Below are positions 11,498-24,320 of a DNA stretch of 64,000 nt, in pieces. Source of the stretch: Protopterus annectens (Eukaryota; Chordata; Ceratodontiformes; Protopteridae); NCBI RefSeq assembly GCF_019279795.1, contig NC_056740.1, positions 229,295,175 through 229,359,174 on the forward strand, given 5' to 3'. Numbering within the stretch: position 1 is the stretch's first letter; each line of letters starts with the position of its first letter. The translations under genes were made by a program, and so were the position numbers. A model generated the notes under the pieces. It saw only the letters and a list, made by a program, of their open reading frames with translations, was not told the origin of the DNA and searched no databases.

Positions 11498-13589
11498 GTA
11501 CTGAATTTTAATTTCTTTGCAAATTATGCTGTTTGTTAGCCATTTAAAAAAGAAATTTATGAAGCTGTTTTGTATTCAGAAATTTAACGATTACGTGTTT
11601 TTAGCACTTTTGAACGCTTTACAGTTAAATGTGTTGCATGTTTTTACTCTGAACCTATGTGACTTTTTATTTATTTGCTCAACTCATTTTCCTGGCAGTA
11701 CTGAGTGAAGGAGCGGACTATCTGAGACAGCTCTGGCTAAATAAGTTTTTACAGCTGCACATCCATCAGTGAGGAAGTAATGTGCATTATGAAGCTTGTT
11801 TTATTCACTCTGGTGATTTTTAGCTACAGTGGATGATACGTTTACCTTGCACTGAATGTGTTTTGCTTACTTCATAAAATTGAACGACCATGTGTGGTAT
11901 TTCACCCTTAATTAACAAAATGGTTAATGGTCTTTTGCACCAGATCTACCTTTCCTCACTATTGTGCAAGCCACTCACTACCTGAAAGTTACATTGTACA
12001 GGCTTTGTACCCCTCATCTACTATGATTTTACCAACTTTGTTTCTCCAAAATGTATTGTTTTTAATAAGGAATCACTTGTTTGAGAGCCTATACATTAAA
12101 AAAGTAACGGGCAAGCCTATACAAAGACTCTTGCGTTTGCGAAGATTAGAACTCTAAAGGGTTTTGTCAAGCATGCCCTAACCATACTCCAAAGTTGCGC
12201 CGTTTGTGAAAAGTGTTACTTTCGCTGTATCTCATTAAATTAAGACAAATACTCATCTTCTGATATTTGGTAGTGATTTCTGAAGGCTAGTGGTGATGAG
12301 ATTACTAATGCTCAGGAGCAGAGTGAGATTATGCCCAGCTGCTTTTGCGGGTGCAGAGCTGTTCGTTCAGTCATTCTCGATATCTCCTTTGGGTAGTAAG
12401 GACGCAGGGTAGTCCGAGTCAATCGCAGCACTCGGCAGGCTCAACGCAGAGAAAGGTCAGTACTTCTGCCTGCAATCATCCTTGTGCACTGCACACAAGC
12501 ATAGACAAGGGAATAGTGTGTATGCCTATGCTCCCTAGCATTCAGCAAGCATAACGGGCAGTCTGGGGGAGCAACTGGTCTACTTTAAAGGAGGGAGGCC
12601 AATTACTTTTTGCAAAATTGATGGCACCTTTTCCTTCTGGAGCTTTTCATTCCATAGATCATATAATGCACGTTCATATCCTCCTCCTGAAGGAGGACTC
12701 CTAATTTAATACTTAGCGATCTTTTGGCTCAAGAAAATTGGACAGATCCTAACATAATGGGGGTCACATGCCCAGAAATAAGGACAGATTTAAAAAATTG
12801 ATTTTATAAACTTAGTTGGTAGACTAATACAATTCATGATAGCATGCATATCCTGAAAGTTACGAAGTCTGATAACTCCAATTAGTGTCGTTAGTTAGTG
12901 ACAATAATATGTCATCTGCCAGAAATCCGAAAATATGAGACAAAAATATTGACATTTGACTTGAGAAGGGTATGCGTAATTGGAAGAATGTTTTTTTTTT
13001 TTACGTTCTACCTCTTTGGTGTGGTAGCATAATTGTTTGCTAGTTGTAGTAAAAGTAAAGGTGCACGGTTCGCTTTAACAAATAGATGGGGGGGGGGTCT
13101 TACTCAATCGTTGAGTCAACGACGTTGACTATGAATAAGCTGGGAGTGCATAAAGATAGGCGGACAACTTGTACGTAAAGATGTGTGTGGGTCTGTCTCC
13201 CTCCCTACTGAGATGAGTATGCCTTCGTCAAAAGTGGATGCTAATGATTTAATCATTTACTGTAAGAGATTGTGAAAGCTATAAACAATAGCTGGCGTAA
13301 CTGACAGTATATGAGCTCTTCTTATGTGCTGTTTAGTATTACGTAAACCTAGCTTCTTGCCGTGCCTCGGGCTGCGGCAGAAATTGAACGTTTTACAACT
13401 GCAGGAGTTTAGGTAATCGTGCTGATGAAGTTTGAATCCAACAGATATGTTTTCTTGCCTTTTTTTTCTCCTCCAGTTACGAAAACAGTCCGACAAATGT
13501 CGCAGTAAGCACTGAAGAAAAATGCAGAGAAATACATTCATGCATTATTTTTACGTTGTTATAATGTTTCATTGGTTGCTGGTGCCGTG
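11498..13589 (+). other. Start of intron 1, no further feature
   Basis: No second convertase exon is visible. Several short ORFs lack any motif. CpG content falls gradually away from the exon. Confidence 0.55.
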
Positions 13590-13910
13590 CCCCCCCCCCC
13601 CCCCCCATAGCCGGCCTTGGGCATAGGCCAACTAGGCGGCCGCCTTGGGCGCCGGTCTAGCAGGGGCACTTTTCTAGTATTTATTTGATATAGTTAGACC
13701 AGGATGGGGGCACCAGGTAGTGTGGTGGGGGGCATCGTGGAGCCCTTTTGCCTAGGGCACCAGTTGACCTGCAGGGGCCCTGCAAATAGCTTAAACAGCC
13801 AAGGCCATCCTGTAGTGTATAGAATGTCCATGCATTTGCGTGCCTCAGTACAAGGGGCTTAGCAGGCTGGACAGAATGCCAGAGTTTGTCTGAGGGATGC
13901 ATCAAGGTAG
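13590..13910. repeat. Poly-C run and GC-rich interspersed repeat
   Basis: About twenty C residues near 13,590-13,607 are followed by ggccttgggcataggccaac and gcggccgccttgggcgccgg, then a GC-rich body to about 13,910 that contains gcctagggcaccag, a related word. The composition contrasts with the AT-rich flanks. It looks like a dispersed repeat of unknown class, with no second copy in this window to confirm it. Confidence 0.35.
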
Positions 13911-16900
13911 TTTAGGGGAAATTGAGTGGGATGTTAAGTATACAACGATTATCGTGGAAAGTAAAGTATGCTGCTTTCTGTAATAACTAGAGTGTCTGCC
14001 TTTGGACACCGATGATAGCTGGCTATTTTGTCTGCCCCCCCTCCCCAAAAAAAACAATCACTGTTTGCGTAATTAAGTAATAGTAGTTTATTTTGATCTT
14101 TGCAGTATGGTATCCACCCATAATCATTTCCGCATTGTTTGCTTACGGGTTCATATATACATGAGTAATTGTACTTGGATACCTGAAGTAGGAGAGAGTT
14201 ATTCCTGCCTTACTGGCATACCTCATTTGCATAAATTGTCAGAAACACGAGTTGCACCTGCCTGGTGAAATCACACTGATTGGCATGGGAACGCTAATAC
14301 TCTAACCCTAATACTAGCTATGCGGCAGACTTCAGACAGCATATATTGCATTTATGCTAATTTCATAGAGCAGCTTTCCATCTGGTAGGGGTAGCCATGG
14401 CCCTACAAATATGAGGGGCCGTATGAATTTGCACCTTTAATTTAAAAATGTGCTATTGTATTAGCATACTCAACAGGAGTCTTAAATGGAAGTTGGCCCC
14501 ACCCTTGTCCTACATGTGATCTTCCTAGATAATCTCTAAACTTACTGTTACCACTCTTTTTTTTTTTATGTAGTTGGCCATAATACAGCTGCGACTTCAC
14601 AATCTCTAACTATCTAGCTGTCCTCTATCCCTCTCCACTATTTCTAACTATCTAGCTGTCCTGTACCCCTCTCCACTATCTCTATCTCCCTTTTACCTGG
14701 ACTTCCTCAGTACTTCTCCATAACTTGCAGCCACCTTCATCCTATAATTTAGTCACCTACTCCATATTTATTTTAAGGTGATTCCAACTGAAAGTAACTA
14801 GACTCTTATAAGCTTGCTACTGGCTAGTATTTTATTCTTCACTTAACTGTCATGTTTTCATTAACTGTCATATCATTACTAGTCTGCGTATACATTTATT
14901 ATGAAAATTTTGTATAACTGCCTTCTAATTATTTTGTAAAATGGAGCATTTCTCCCTGGGCCTCCATTTTAAATGGGGCTTTTGCTTAGTCGGACTTTCC
15001 CAGCAAGCAAAAGCAATTGATAAATGAACTTATGAGGAAATGTGAACTGGTCAGTTCTGTCTCATCTAAATGTAGTTTTGTGTCTTGGTCAAGAAAGAAC
15101 TGGATTGAGTAAATATACGCCCTGCATTTCAGGAAAGCTTTTGGCTCACCTTTTTTTTTTTTACAGATAAGATTGAACAAGGGGTTAAGTGTATGAAGTG
15201 GGCATACAGAATTACTACATATAATAACATTGTTACCAAGGTGGGAGGACAGATCTATTAAGGGGAAGTGGGAGGCTTTCAAAGAGCTCTGAATGGTAAT
15301 GGGTTTGGTATCTGAACCTAAAATATTTTTAAAAAGTAGATCTGGGATTTTATGCTTCAGGGCATTTTTGAAGGGATAACAGCCTTTGTATTTTCATGCA
15401 TGGTTATTTTCACATTGTGGAAATGCAGAAGGATATCAAGAAGAAATAAGCTGCTAAGGTAGGAGTGAAAACTTTTACTGTTGTACAAACTGTGTTGCCC
15501 AAAGACGCATGTTAAATCTAAGATAAAAAAAAAGACTGTAGACATTGGAGCACATCCTAGGTTTTTTTTTTTTTTTTTTTACATTGGGACAGTGAGAGTA
15601 GAGTTGAAAAGTCCGTTTTGAAAGTGCAGATAATGTAGGATTCAGAAAAGCATGGCTTCAAGATGGGGTTGGAGCAACATTAACATCTTTTGAAACTGCT
15701 AGACATTTTCTTGATCACCTTTGTGATTAAGTTTCTGATTTCAGTAGAAAAAAAATATTGCTTAATCACTAAACCAAATGCATCACTTGATATTGCTTGC
15801 AGAGATTTCAGGTGAACACCTTGGGTACTTTAGCATACTGTGTAACAACTCTTCACATATTTTGTAGCAGATCAGTGTACTTAAAGTAAGCTTAATGTGT
15901 CTGCTCCGCCATACAATATGGTGTGCTGCCTATACATACAGCCTTATTGTCACTGTAATGTTAGTTTACTAGGCACAATGGCATGTTTAGTGAGGAGTGG
16001 TATAGTGCAGTTTTTATTTGTCCATGTTAGTAGCAGTTTCTGATTTAACAGCAAGACACAGTCTAGCACAAGTTAATACCAGGCTGTTCTGTAGTGGTGG
16101 TAGTCGGGCCCATGAGCTATAGTTAAACAGGAGTTTAGACCAAGTCTTTTACAGTTTAATTATCTGTTCTCACTTTACACCTTATGTTTGTGTGCTGAAT
16201 GTATGAGAGACAGAGCAAGGGGCAGCTGGATGAGCTAGTCTTTCAAAATATTATCTAGTATGCAGAATAACTTTATCATTGACATTATCCCTTTTGTGTT
16301 TCAGATGTATGTGTGTGCATCCTATATTTTTCTATAAATGTTAAAGAAAATCAATAGTTCCAGTGAATAGAACCCAATGTACACCTAAATGGGTGCCACC
16401 TTGTTAATGTTCAGTCAGCATTTTTGAACTATATCATTGGAACTTGTTGTGCTAGACACAGACTTTGGTCATTTTGTTTTTATTTGCAGCTGTTTTTTTT
16501 TCTCTAAGCATTTTTTGAAAAGTTGAAACATTTTTGTAATCCTGGTTTTGTTTAATTTTTTTGGGGAGGATTATTGTAAATGGTTCAAGTTTTGAGAAAG
16601 CATTGTTTTGTGTAAATTTGTACATAGCTACTGTCTCACTGATATTTAGCAGTGCAAAATAATTTTATAACTTAGTTATAATTCTGTATAATGTCTAATA
16701 GTTTTACATTCAGTTTTCTAAACTGAGTCATAAGCTATGTAAATGTGTACTTTAAACAACCTCTGACTTTATTCTGTGCACATTTGTTCTCTGATTTTGA
16801 ACACAATGTAGTCCTTGTAAAGATTTTGAAAAATCATATATGCTTTGTATATTGTTGCCTCGTTGCTGGGGTTTTGGCTGAAAAGAGTCCAGTGACCGTC

Positions 16901-17626
16901 ACTAAGTTTACTTAGTCAAGAAATGCAGCACTGTAATGAATATAGCTAGTCCAAAAATAACTTGCATTGTTCTGGTGCTCCTCAAGTATCAATATTGTAG
17001 TTATAAAGGAAGCCATTTTTAATTAATTGGTTGCAGAAAAACACTTTTAAATGAAACTATTCATTAATCTTGAGTCTCCCAAAGTGCCACAGTATGCAGT
17101 ATTTGTGATGCTGTTAATTTCAGTTCCTGCAAAATATTATGAAATGTTGTTCTAATTGATATTTGAAGACATCATTGGGTCATTAGAAGTAAATTGTTTG
17201 ACGTTGGTAGTCATGGGTTGTTTTTGAGTAAATACCATTACTGAAAACAAGATTGCTTATAAATGTACCTATGGGAGGGTATTGTACCAAAGTTTAGTGG
17301 CTGACCTTTGTAGTCATGTCATCAGACCTTTGTATGTATGGTGTGAATATTCTGGTTAAGAGAGATGCCAGGTTTCTTGTTGCGGGTTAGGTTACATGGC
17401 TGAGGCAATGGCTGGACATACCAAGAAGCCTTACTGTGTAGTGAGGGTGTCCTGGGAATGCCTAGCCAATGTTTCTTTGCCAGGTGAGTTCACATTCTAT
17501 TTCCAGAGGAAACTCTGCCCTATACCTGAGGAAACTAGGGACACAAGAATGAACAGACCCTATTCAAGGCCTCTGTGGCTGAGTTGGTGGCAAGTGCAAA
17601 TGTGGCTAAAAGGTAGATGGTACTAT
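13911..17626 (+). other. Intronic sequence, no gene recognised
   Basis: AT-rich intron sequence with several poly-T runs. A 38-bp tandem duplication lies at 14,605-14,680 (tctaactatctagctgtcct repeated). Minus-strand open stretches at 14,986-15,545 carry no motif I recognise. Confidence 0.5.
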
Positions 17627-18450
17627 AGCAATAACCCACAGCTGAGTGGGTGGGTAAATCCAGCATTGCCCACACCCAGCCATGGATCATTGCTATTATG
17701 CAGTGACCTTATTTAAGAAAGAAAGAAATTCCTTATTTTGTTTTTAATAGTGACTGTTTAAGGGCGCCATGGTGTACTTCACTGTTTCCCAATTGTGCTG
17801 CTTTGTTGATGTACTGCACATGCATATGGGACGTTATGCAGTACATCGGTGCTTTGGAAAGCAAGCAATGGAAACAGGAAGATCTCTTTTTTGCTTTTAC
17901 ACACAAAAAAAAAAAAAAAAACGTAAGCCCCCAGACAGTTTGGAGGTATGGGAGACCATGAAAGTCAGGTAGGCTTCTTTAGTTTTGCAGAACATATCTG
18001 ACTTGTTGTTGTATTTTCTCTGCTCTGATAAATACCTCTCCACTTCTTATTTTAAGGTACGTGGACTAAAAGGAGGGGACAAATAATGTTGCACTTATAA
18101 ACTTAGATCTTTTTGAGAGAGATTTGCATTGTCTGAAGGAAGTAAAAGTCTGAAACTGAAAAGTATGTCATTATTTAGTGACTTCATTCATCTGTGGTTT
18201 GTTGGAAAACCACAAATTTTATAAGGTACGAAATTACTAAATGATATGCATTTCAGTTTCAGACTTTACCTCCTTCAGACTAATGCATGTCTAGTGCATA
18301 ATAGAAAAAAAAAAGTCTGGCCACTCAATGATACTTTAACATCCGGACTTTTACTGTTGGTATATTCTTTATTTACAGTGGGCATACTGGTTGGGCTGAC
18401 AAATCAGCATGCTCACTTTTGAATGTTAATGGCCAGTTGTATAATTGTCA
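17627..18450. mobile_element. Palindrome-rich foldback MITE, copy 2
   Basis: This is the second copy of the element at 5,789-6,515. The left part repeats gcaataaccca, gggtaaatccagcatt and the tgtactgc.catgcatatg block. The right part repeats the tgggcatact...aatcagcatgc hairpin and ends with ttgtataatt. The middle differs: it holds an extra inverted repeat (18,125-18,300), suggesting nested insertion or replacement. Confidence 0.6.
18125..18300. repeat. Inverted repeat inside the second foldback element
   Basis: The left arm (gtctgaaggaagtaaaagtc near 18,131) pairs with the right arm (gactttacctccttcagac near 18,262), extending on both sides for roughly 55-60 bases. The intervening loop has its own short stem (gtggttt/aaaccac). 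Confidence 0.7.
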
Positions 18451-19130
18451 TGTTGGTAGTCTTGGTATTTACTGGTAATACTACCAATGAAGAAATCCAT
18501 TGGAGTAAAGCTATCTGTGTAATACTTCCAGAGAGGCCTGGTGCAATAACTGGTACTAAGAAGGCAGCAGTTGCAATGATAATATATGAAAGTTCAGGTG
18601 TTGGAGCTTGCTTAGGCTCTGAATGTTAGATGGCCTAAAAGGTTTTATTGAATCATTTCAGTGATTTTAAGTAGGGCAGGCTGGATATTTCGAAGGCTGT
18701 TCTTGGCAAAGGTAGACCAATACTGGCCTGGATCAGGGCAAAGACATAGAATTTGCTATAAATTCATTTTGCATGGTTAAAGGATTGTGAGCTAGTTTAG
18801 TAAATGTCACTTTAGTAATTTGTACAGTTTGTGGCAAGGCCACAGAAATGGATGAAATCTTAACAGGAAATGGTAGAAGTGCTAGACTTTGTTTCGATGT
18901 TATGGTCAGTATCATATGAAATGTTAGGCAGCATCTCTGAACTAGGAAATTATGCCTGCAGTCCTCATTTTTTAGAGGGATTATACTCCTCCACTGTCAT
19001 CTAAGGAGTGATGTAGATTTTGTCCTGGCTGTGAAATAGTGGATCCACTCTTTAGCCTTGCATGGATATTGGAGGGGGTCATGGGAGTTTCAGTACGGTC
19101 TACATGTGCTTTTATGGACTTGGAAGTCAT
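18451..19130 (+). other. Intronic sequence, nothing recognised
   Basis: No protein, RNA or repeat signature beyond short random ORFs. Confidence 0.45.
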
Positions 19131-19284
19131 GTGGCAGTGTATCTCATAATGTCCTCTGGGAATCCTGTGGCAGTGCATCTCATAATGTCCTCTGGGAATC
19201 CTGTGGCAGTGTGGCTCATAATGTCCTCTGGGAATCCTGTGGCAGTGTGGCTCATAATGTCCTCTGGGAATCCTGTGGCAGTAG
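19131..19284. repeat. 36-bp minisatellite, four units plus a partial fifth
   Basis: Units start at 19,131, 19,167, 19,203 and 19,239, followed by a 10-base partial unit. Each carries ctcataatgtcctctgggaa. Because 36 is a multiple of three, several frames on both strands stay open and give 12-residue repeats (for example HCHRIPRGHYE on the minus strand). These are by-products, not a gene. Confidence 0.95.
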
Positions 19285-20584
19285 GTCATCTGGCCACTGC
19301 TCCATACTGTTCAGGCTCAATATTTTGAGAAGTGAGTGATGTTCTCATTCTGTCCATTAAGTCTATCTTCATAGTGGATGGAAAAAAAACTGCTGGATGG
19401 AGTATATGGACTTTATATGTTTACATGCTTGGCTAGCTGTAGGGAGTTTGCATGTCATGTTGTGAACATTCCTTCTGGAAGGCCTGTTTAAGTATTTCAT
19501 GTTGACTGCAAACTCCAATCCCAGTGTACATGTTGTATGTTAACAGAAATGGAAAAGCTTTTGAAAAAATGAAAATGTCTGCAGAATTAAATTATCTTTG
19601 GGATTATGGGAGTACTGGACCACTTTTCTGACTGGAAGTTTATTCTTCAACTGTAGCCACGAAGAATTCTTTGCCAGCTAGTATATTTTAGCAGAAAACC
19701 GAAAACTTTCAGTCCCAAAATCTGAATGTATTACTTGCTACAAATCAAATGTGAAGTGAAAAAAGTAGTGGTCATATTTCTATATGACCTGGAAAGATGA
19801 AAAGCATAATTTGTAAGTTTGGGAACTATGAGCATAGAATGTGACAGTTTTATTTAGCATTTGTCCATCAGAAGGACACTAGCTCCTACAGAGACTATAA
19901 TTGCTTGCTGTTGGGCTGAAGGGAGAATTGAACTAAAGACCTTGAATCTGGTGAGCTGTATGATTTCATTAATAAGGGAGAGAATAGTTTGATAGCATGA
20001 CCTTTAATATTGTTTTTATTTCAAGTGAATCGGACCTGCCTACATATGCTGTGGATACATGTACATTAAGTGAATTTATGTGGCTCAAATTAATTTGTGG
20101 AAATGGGTACATGTAAGATACAATGAGTCAAACCAAGGAAGCAAAGTGATGTAGTGATATTGCGTTGCAGCAGTAATGAAGATGGCAAATAGCCTTTGTG
20201 ATGCACAAAAATATATTCCGTTATAGTTCACACCTACTGTAATAGGAGTCTGTAACCGTGAAGAGAAACATTGACTTGCTTTTAATCAGTTTGAGGAAAT
20301 GGTGCTGGACAGAAAAATTTACAGCATTTACATAAGTTTGCTTTAAAACACTTTTTTTTTATCGAGCAGAAAGGTGAGAAGCTGCCTGGTACTACTAAAA
20401 TAATGAGAGCTGATGCAGTGAAGTCTAAAGTATATCAGAGGCACTAAGATGAATGCAAGAAGTGATTAGAATAATAAAGTAAAAGTTGTTTTTAAACTAG
20501 CTTCTGGCATAGTGTGGTGTATTTTGTCCATAGATTTGAAGCATTCATGTTATAAACCAGAGGGAAAACAATCTTCTACACATG
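19285..20584 (+). other. Intronic sequence, nothing recognised
   Basis: AT-rich sequence with no long ORF or clear repeat. Confidence 0.45.
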
Positions 20585-20830
20585 GACAGTGCAGTGGTGC
20601 AGCAATAGCATTGTTGTCGCACAGCAAGTGATTCTCTGGTTCGATTCTTGACTGGGGCTCCTTCTGTGTGGAGTCTGCATGTCTTCCCTGCATTTGTGTG
20701 GGTTTCCTCCAGGTGCTCTGGTTTCCTCCCATGTTACAAAGACATGCATTTGGAGTGTTTCTCCCCGGGCCTCTGCTGAAAATTGGATTCGTTCCAAGTC
20801 ATACTTTCCTGGTTAACAAATGTTAAATAA
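20585..20830 (+). mobile_element. tRNA-derived SINE with conserved central domain
   Basis: This is the best preserved head of the three copies: an A-box-like gtggtgcagcaatagc near 20,595, a B-box-like ggttcgattct near 20,638, then tgtgtggagtctgcatg and gtgggtttcctccaggtg, and an AT-rich tail (aaataaataaa). Unlike the copies at 5.0 and 9.1 kb it keeps the gtttcctccca part of the core and has a different 3' tail. Confidence 0.75.
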
Positions 20831-21769
20831 ATAAATGAACACATTCAGTGCACCAGGTAAAACCAGAAAGTACTGATGTGTTTTTTTTTTTTTTTTTAAA
20901 TCTGTTCCAAGTCATTGTATTTGGATATAAATTCTAATGCTTTGGGTTATTTCTCACATGAGAAGTTGAACAGTAAAATAATTTTACAAGATGAAAGCAA
21001 AGAATGTATATATTTAATAGCCACACAGAAACCTTTTGAAATAAAAGGCAAAACTGATGGCAATGATATCCCTTACAAATGTGCTGATGTTAGAGGCTTA
21101 TGATGTTTTCCAGAACATAGCAATCCTATAAATCTAATGATACAGCAGTGATGCATGATCCATGGAAAGTGCCAGAATATTGGAGAAGAACAGAGAGCGG
21201 CAAAATCAAATGGAAAGCTTTTATTTATGACAGAGAATGGATGAATAGTGTGCTTGCTATTTTAAAGCAAAAATAAATTCCTAGTTCTATTGATCTATAA
21301 TGTACAAGTAATAGCATTGTCCATTGGTTACTGTTGAAGGTGTAGTCTTGAGAATGGTAGCTTATTTTCAGCATTAGGTGAAAATCTGGGATTTTGATAG
21401 ACTGGTAGGTGAATGTTTTCCAATCCGTATAAATTTTGGGTAGGTATTGCTTGTAAGGCTTCCATTTATCTGTACCAGATATGTTGCTCAAGGAACTGAA
21501 GGTTTGAAATGTATTGTAAACTTGCAGTTCTAGTTTGTCACAGAGGAGCCTGATGAGACAAACTTGCTTAATACATTACTCCACTTGAAATGTTGTCTTA
21601 AATGTGCAATATGAGGAGAGTTTAAAATACGTGGACCATATTCTAATGTCCAAAGGAATAGTACCTTCAACAGAAAGTTAGATCAAGCTTTCAAAAGTGA
21701 AACTTGGAAAAGCAAGCTTTGGGAGTATGTTTTATTTTTTTTAATGCAGTGGTACTTTGCAAAGTTTTG

Positions 21770-22922
21770 TGCTCGATATCTATCCATACCTGCATGCATT
21801 CAAATATTTCAAGCACAGGCATTGATGCTGTTCTAGCCTGCAAATATATCAGAACAGGTGTTTCCATAAGTGCCCAGGCTGTTCTTAAAAACACCTAAAC
21901 CAGTGCTTGCTTTTAATGTAGTTTGGTAGTCTCTTCCATGCATCAGCTGCTCTCTGAGAACCAATTGGTACACTTCAGTCCAACAGAATCTTCTGCATAG
22001 GTTGTCTGATTCTGTAGTACTTCTTGATATCCCAAACATTCCCAGAGAGATATCTCTAAATGCCGTATTTACCTGAATGGGTTCTCCTCTTTAAATATCT
22101 GAGACACCTAAACAGAGTCAGATATTTGTAGTTTTTCATAACTTACATTTTCTTATCCACGGATGCCTTTGATACATTTCTGCTGTACTCTGGAAAGTTT
22201 AATCATGCTTGTTTTCTTATAAGATTTCCATATTGTTCCATACTCCTGTTTAGGTCTAACGAAATTAACAAACAATGACTTCATAATTTCTGATTTCCTA
22301 CACTTTGTAATCTTTTTGTATACAGCTTATAGTTCCAGAACCATTATTAACCAATTGGTTGATGGGACATGTCTGCAAGAGAACTTTAACCATGTCTATA
22401 ACACATGTAACATAGTAATGGTTAATCAGTTTACCCATTTTCCAAGTCTTCTGCATACAGACTGTAGAAGGCTTAGATGAAGAAGATGGGTCTGAAAGAT
22501 GCAATCTAAACCAGCATGGGCCTAGGACAGAGCACTGTGGGACATCCTGACTGTAACTAAGGGTTTCACCTGTCCAGTTGCTATATGACACTTGCCATGT
22601 CCTATTTGTAAGACCTGCAGCTATCCATCTTTTTAAGAGTACATCAGTACCTAGTTGTACTAAAGTTAAAGATGTATAAATTACATAACACAATTTTCCA
22701 TTCATAGCTGTTTTTATTGTTCTAGGACATTATGTTATGGGTGGTAATGGATCTATTTTCAACATATACATGCTGATACATGGTTTCAAGTGCTTGAGAT
22801 AATAGTACCTCTAAAGTTTTTGTAGAACAAGATGTAGCCTGAGAATTGAGCCATGATTTAGCAAAGACTTTTTTGAAATACTGTAATTCTGGTTCATGTG
22901 TAAATAGTTTTACGTATACAAA
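21770..22922 (-). mobile_element. CR1/L2-group LINE, reverse transcriptase and C-terminus (copy A)
   Basis: Minus-strand fragments in order: SQATSCSTKTLEVLLSQALE (22,790-22,850), KRWIAAGLTNRTWQVSYSNW and PQCSVLGP (22,540-22,640; the usual PQGSVLGP with a G to C change), FYSLYAEDLENG (near 22,450; the YADD box with the first Asp changed to Glu), and the tail LCRRFCWTEVYQL near 22,000. The same family is at 60.4-62.9 kb with its endonuclease. The copy is cut at 22,922 by the Harbinger element. It is inactive. Confidence 0.75.
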
Positions 22923-23793
22923 TAAGGGGCAGGATTCACGAAGGCTTGCACGGAGTGTAAGAGATGTGCAACACTCCATGCAAGCCTTGCGATCCAGGAA
23001 CAGCCCTAAACTCAGTGTAAGAGACCAGCTAAACGTCTCTTACACGGACTGGGCGTGGACATGCTAAATACCTCACTTGCAGCCGAAAGGTATGCAAATG
23101 AGGTATATTAGCGATCCACGAAGCAGAAACCAGTCCGTGTAAGAGACGTTTTAGCTGCAGAAATGTACTCAGTTGACAACTGAGTACGTTTCTGCAAATT
23201 CCACAATGGAGCCATGTCAGCTCCAAAAAAAGGGTGCATATGTCTCCGGCAGCATGCCAATGGCCAAATATGTGGCCATTGGCAAGGTAACCCGATGCAA
23301 AAATATTAAAAATGTGTTTAAACCCAGCGCAGCCCCGCGCAAACGGGCTGCACTGTATAAAACCATAAAAAAGAAGGTTATAAACCCACAAATGTGGGTT
23401 TCATGCAATACATGGAATGACAATGCAGGGACCAGCAGACCAAAAACAACATGGCCACCGTGTAGTGGTTGCTAAGGGGGGAAGCTGAGTCTAAGACATG
23501 TAACTAAGCATTAGTAGGCAATCTCATGTAAATGAGGGTTAGGATACTGAATCTCAGTCCCATAGCAAATGAGCACAGTCTGAGTAGTGTAAGAGATACA
23601 TAAGTGGGAGGAATAGAGTAGGAGATAGGTGACATCACAGGGGGGAATGGTAGAAAGAAATGCAGTTCATTGGAGGTCAGTGTAACATGACAGATGACAC
23701 ACAGATCATGGAAAGAGGTGTGCCACTAGGTAAGTCAGGGAAAGTCAAGAAATGGAAGGTGTACACTGTTACTTACACCAAAGTTTCTTGCTG

Positions 23794-24050
23794 GGCGTGC
23801 ATGCGCATGTGTGCGCACCATGAAGCGTGAGTAGGACAGTGTGTGCGCGTGTAAGGCAGACTGAGCATGTGGGAGTGTGTTGGGAGATGTTTAACACTTT
23901 GCGCTGGTGTGCGCGCGTGTAGGGCAGGCTGAGCATGTTGGAGGCTGTTGGCAGACGTGTAACAGTGTTTGCACGGGTGTGTGCGCGTTTTAACCCGGAG
24001 TAGATTCTGAACCGTATAAGCACGTGTGCGCACGTGTAAGCCACTGTGAG
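23794..24050. repeat. Imperfect tandem repeat rich in GTGCGCGTGTAAG, within Harbinger A
   Basis: About three and a half units of roughly 70-80 bases share gtgtgcgcgtgta, gcagactgagcatg and ttaacac-like words. A matching block is present in copy B at 32,950-33,190. It is unusually CpG-rich for this intron and its position just upstream of the transposase frame is conserved. Confidence 0.7.
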
Positions 24051-24320
24051 CGTGTTTCTGCTGGTATGCACGTTGCTCCCCCCTGAGGAAACAGAAAGGA
24101 AAAAGGAAGCAACAGAATTAATAGGAAGCTAGCAGGGATAACTGCTGAAGCTAGCAGGTGAAAACAATTAGAAGCAGGCAATTACACAGGCAGAATAGTA
24201 GCCCAGCCCAGCACTTAAAACACTGCAAGCAGTAGTGCAGGATGTTTCTCTTAAGAGACACTGCAAGACAGGAGTAAGCCAATAGAAGTGAAAACTGAAA
24301 AAGCTTCACTCTGAGCAGAA

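Noticed and set aside
14986-15545. Minus-strand ORFs of 98 and 62 codons in the intron
   Set aside because: No motif, low complexity around poly-T runs, and no splice context that would make them exons.
19131-19284. CRISPR-like array (36-bp periodicity)
   Set aside because: There are no spacers; the whole unit repeats directly, and the genome is a vertebrate.
18981-19339. Repeat-protein-like ORFs over the minisatellite
   Set aside because: The repeat unit is a multiple of three, so open frames on both strands are expected without selection.
23029-23475. ORFs of 100-120 codons on both strands in the Harbinger 5' region, considered as the Myb-like second protein
   Set aside because: They overlap subterminal hairpins and show no SANT/Myb tryptophan pattern.
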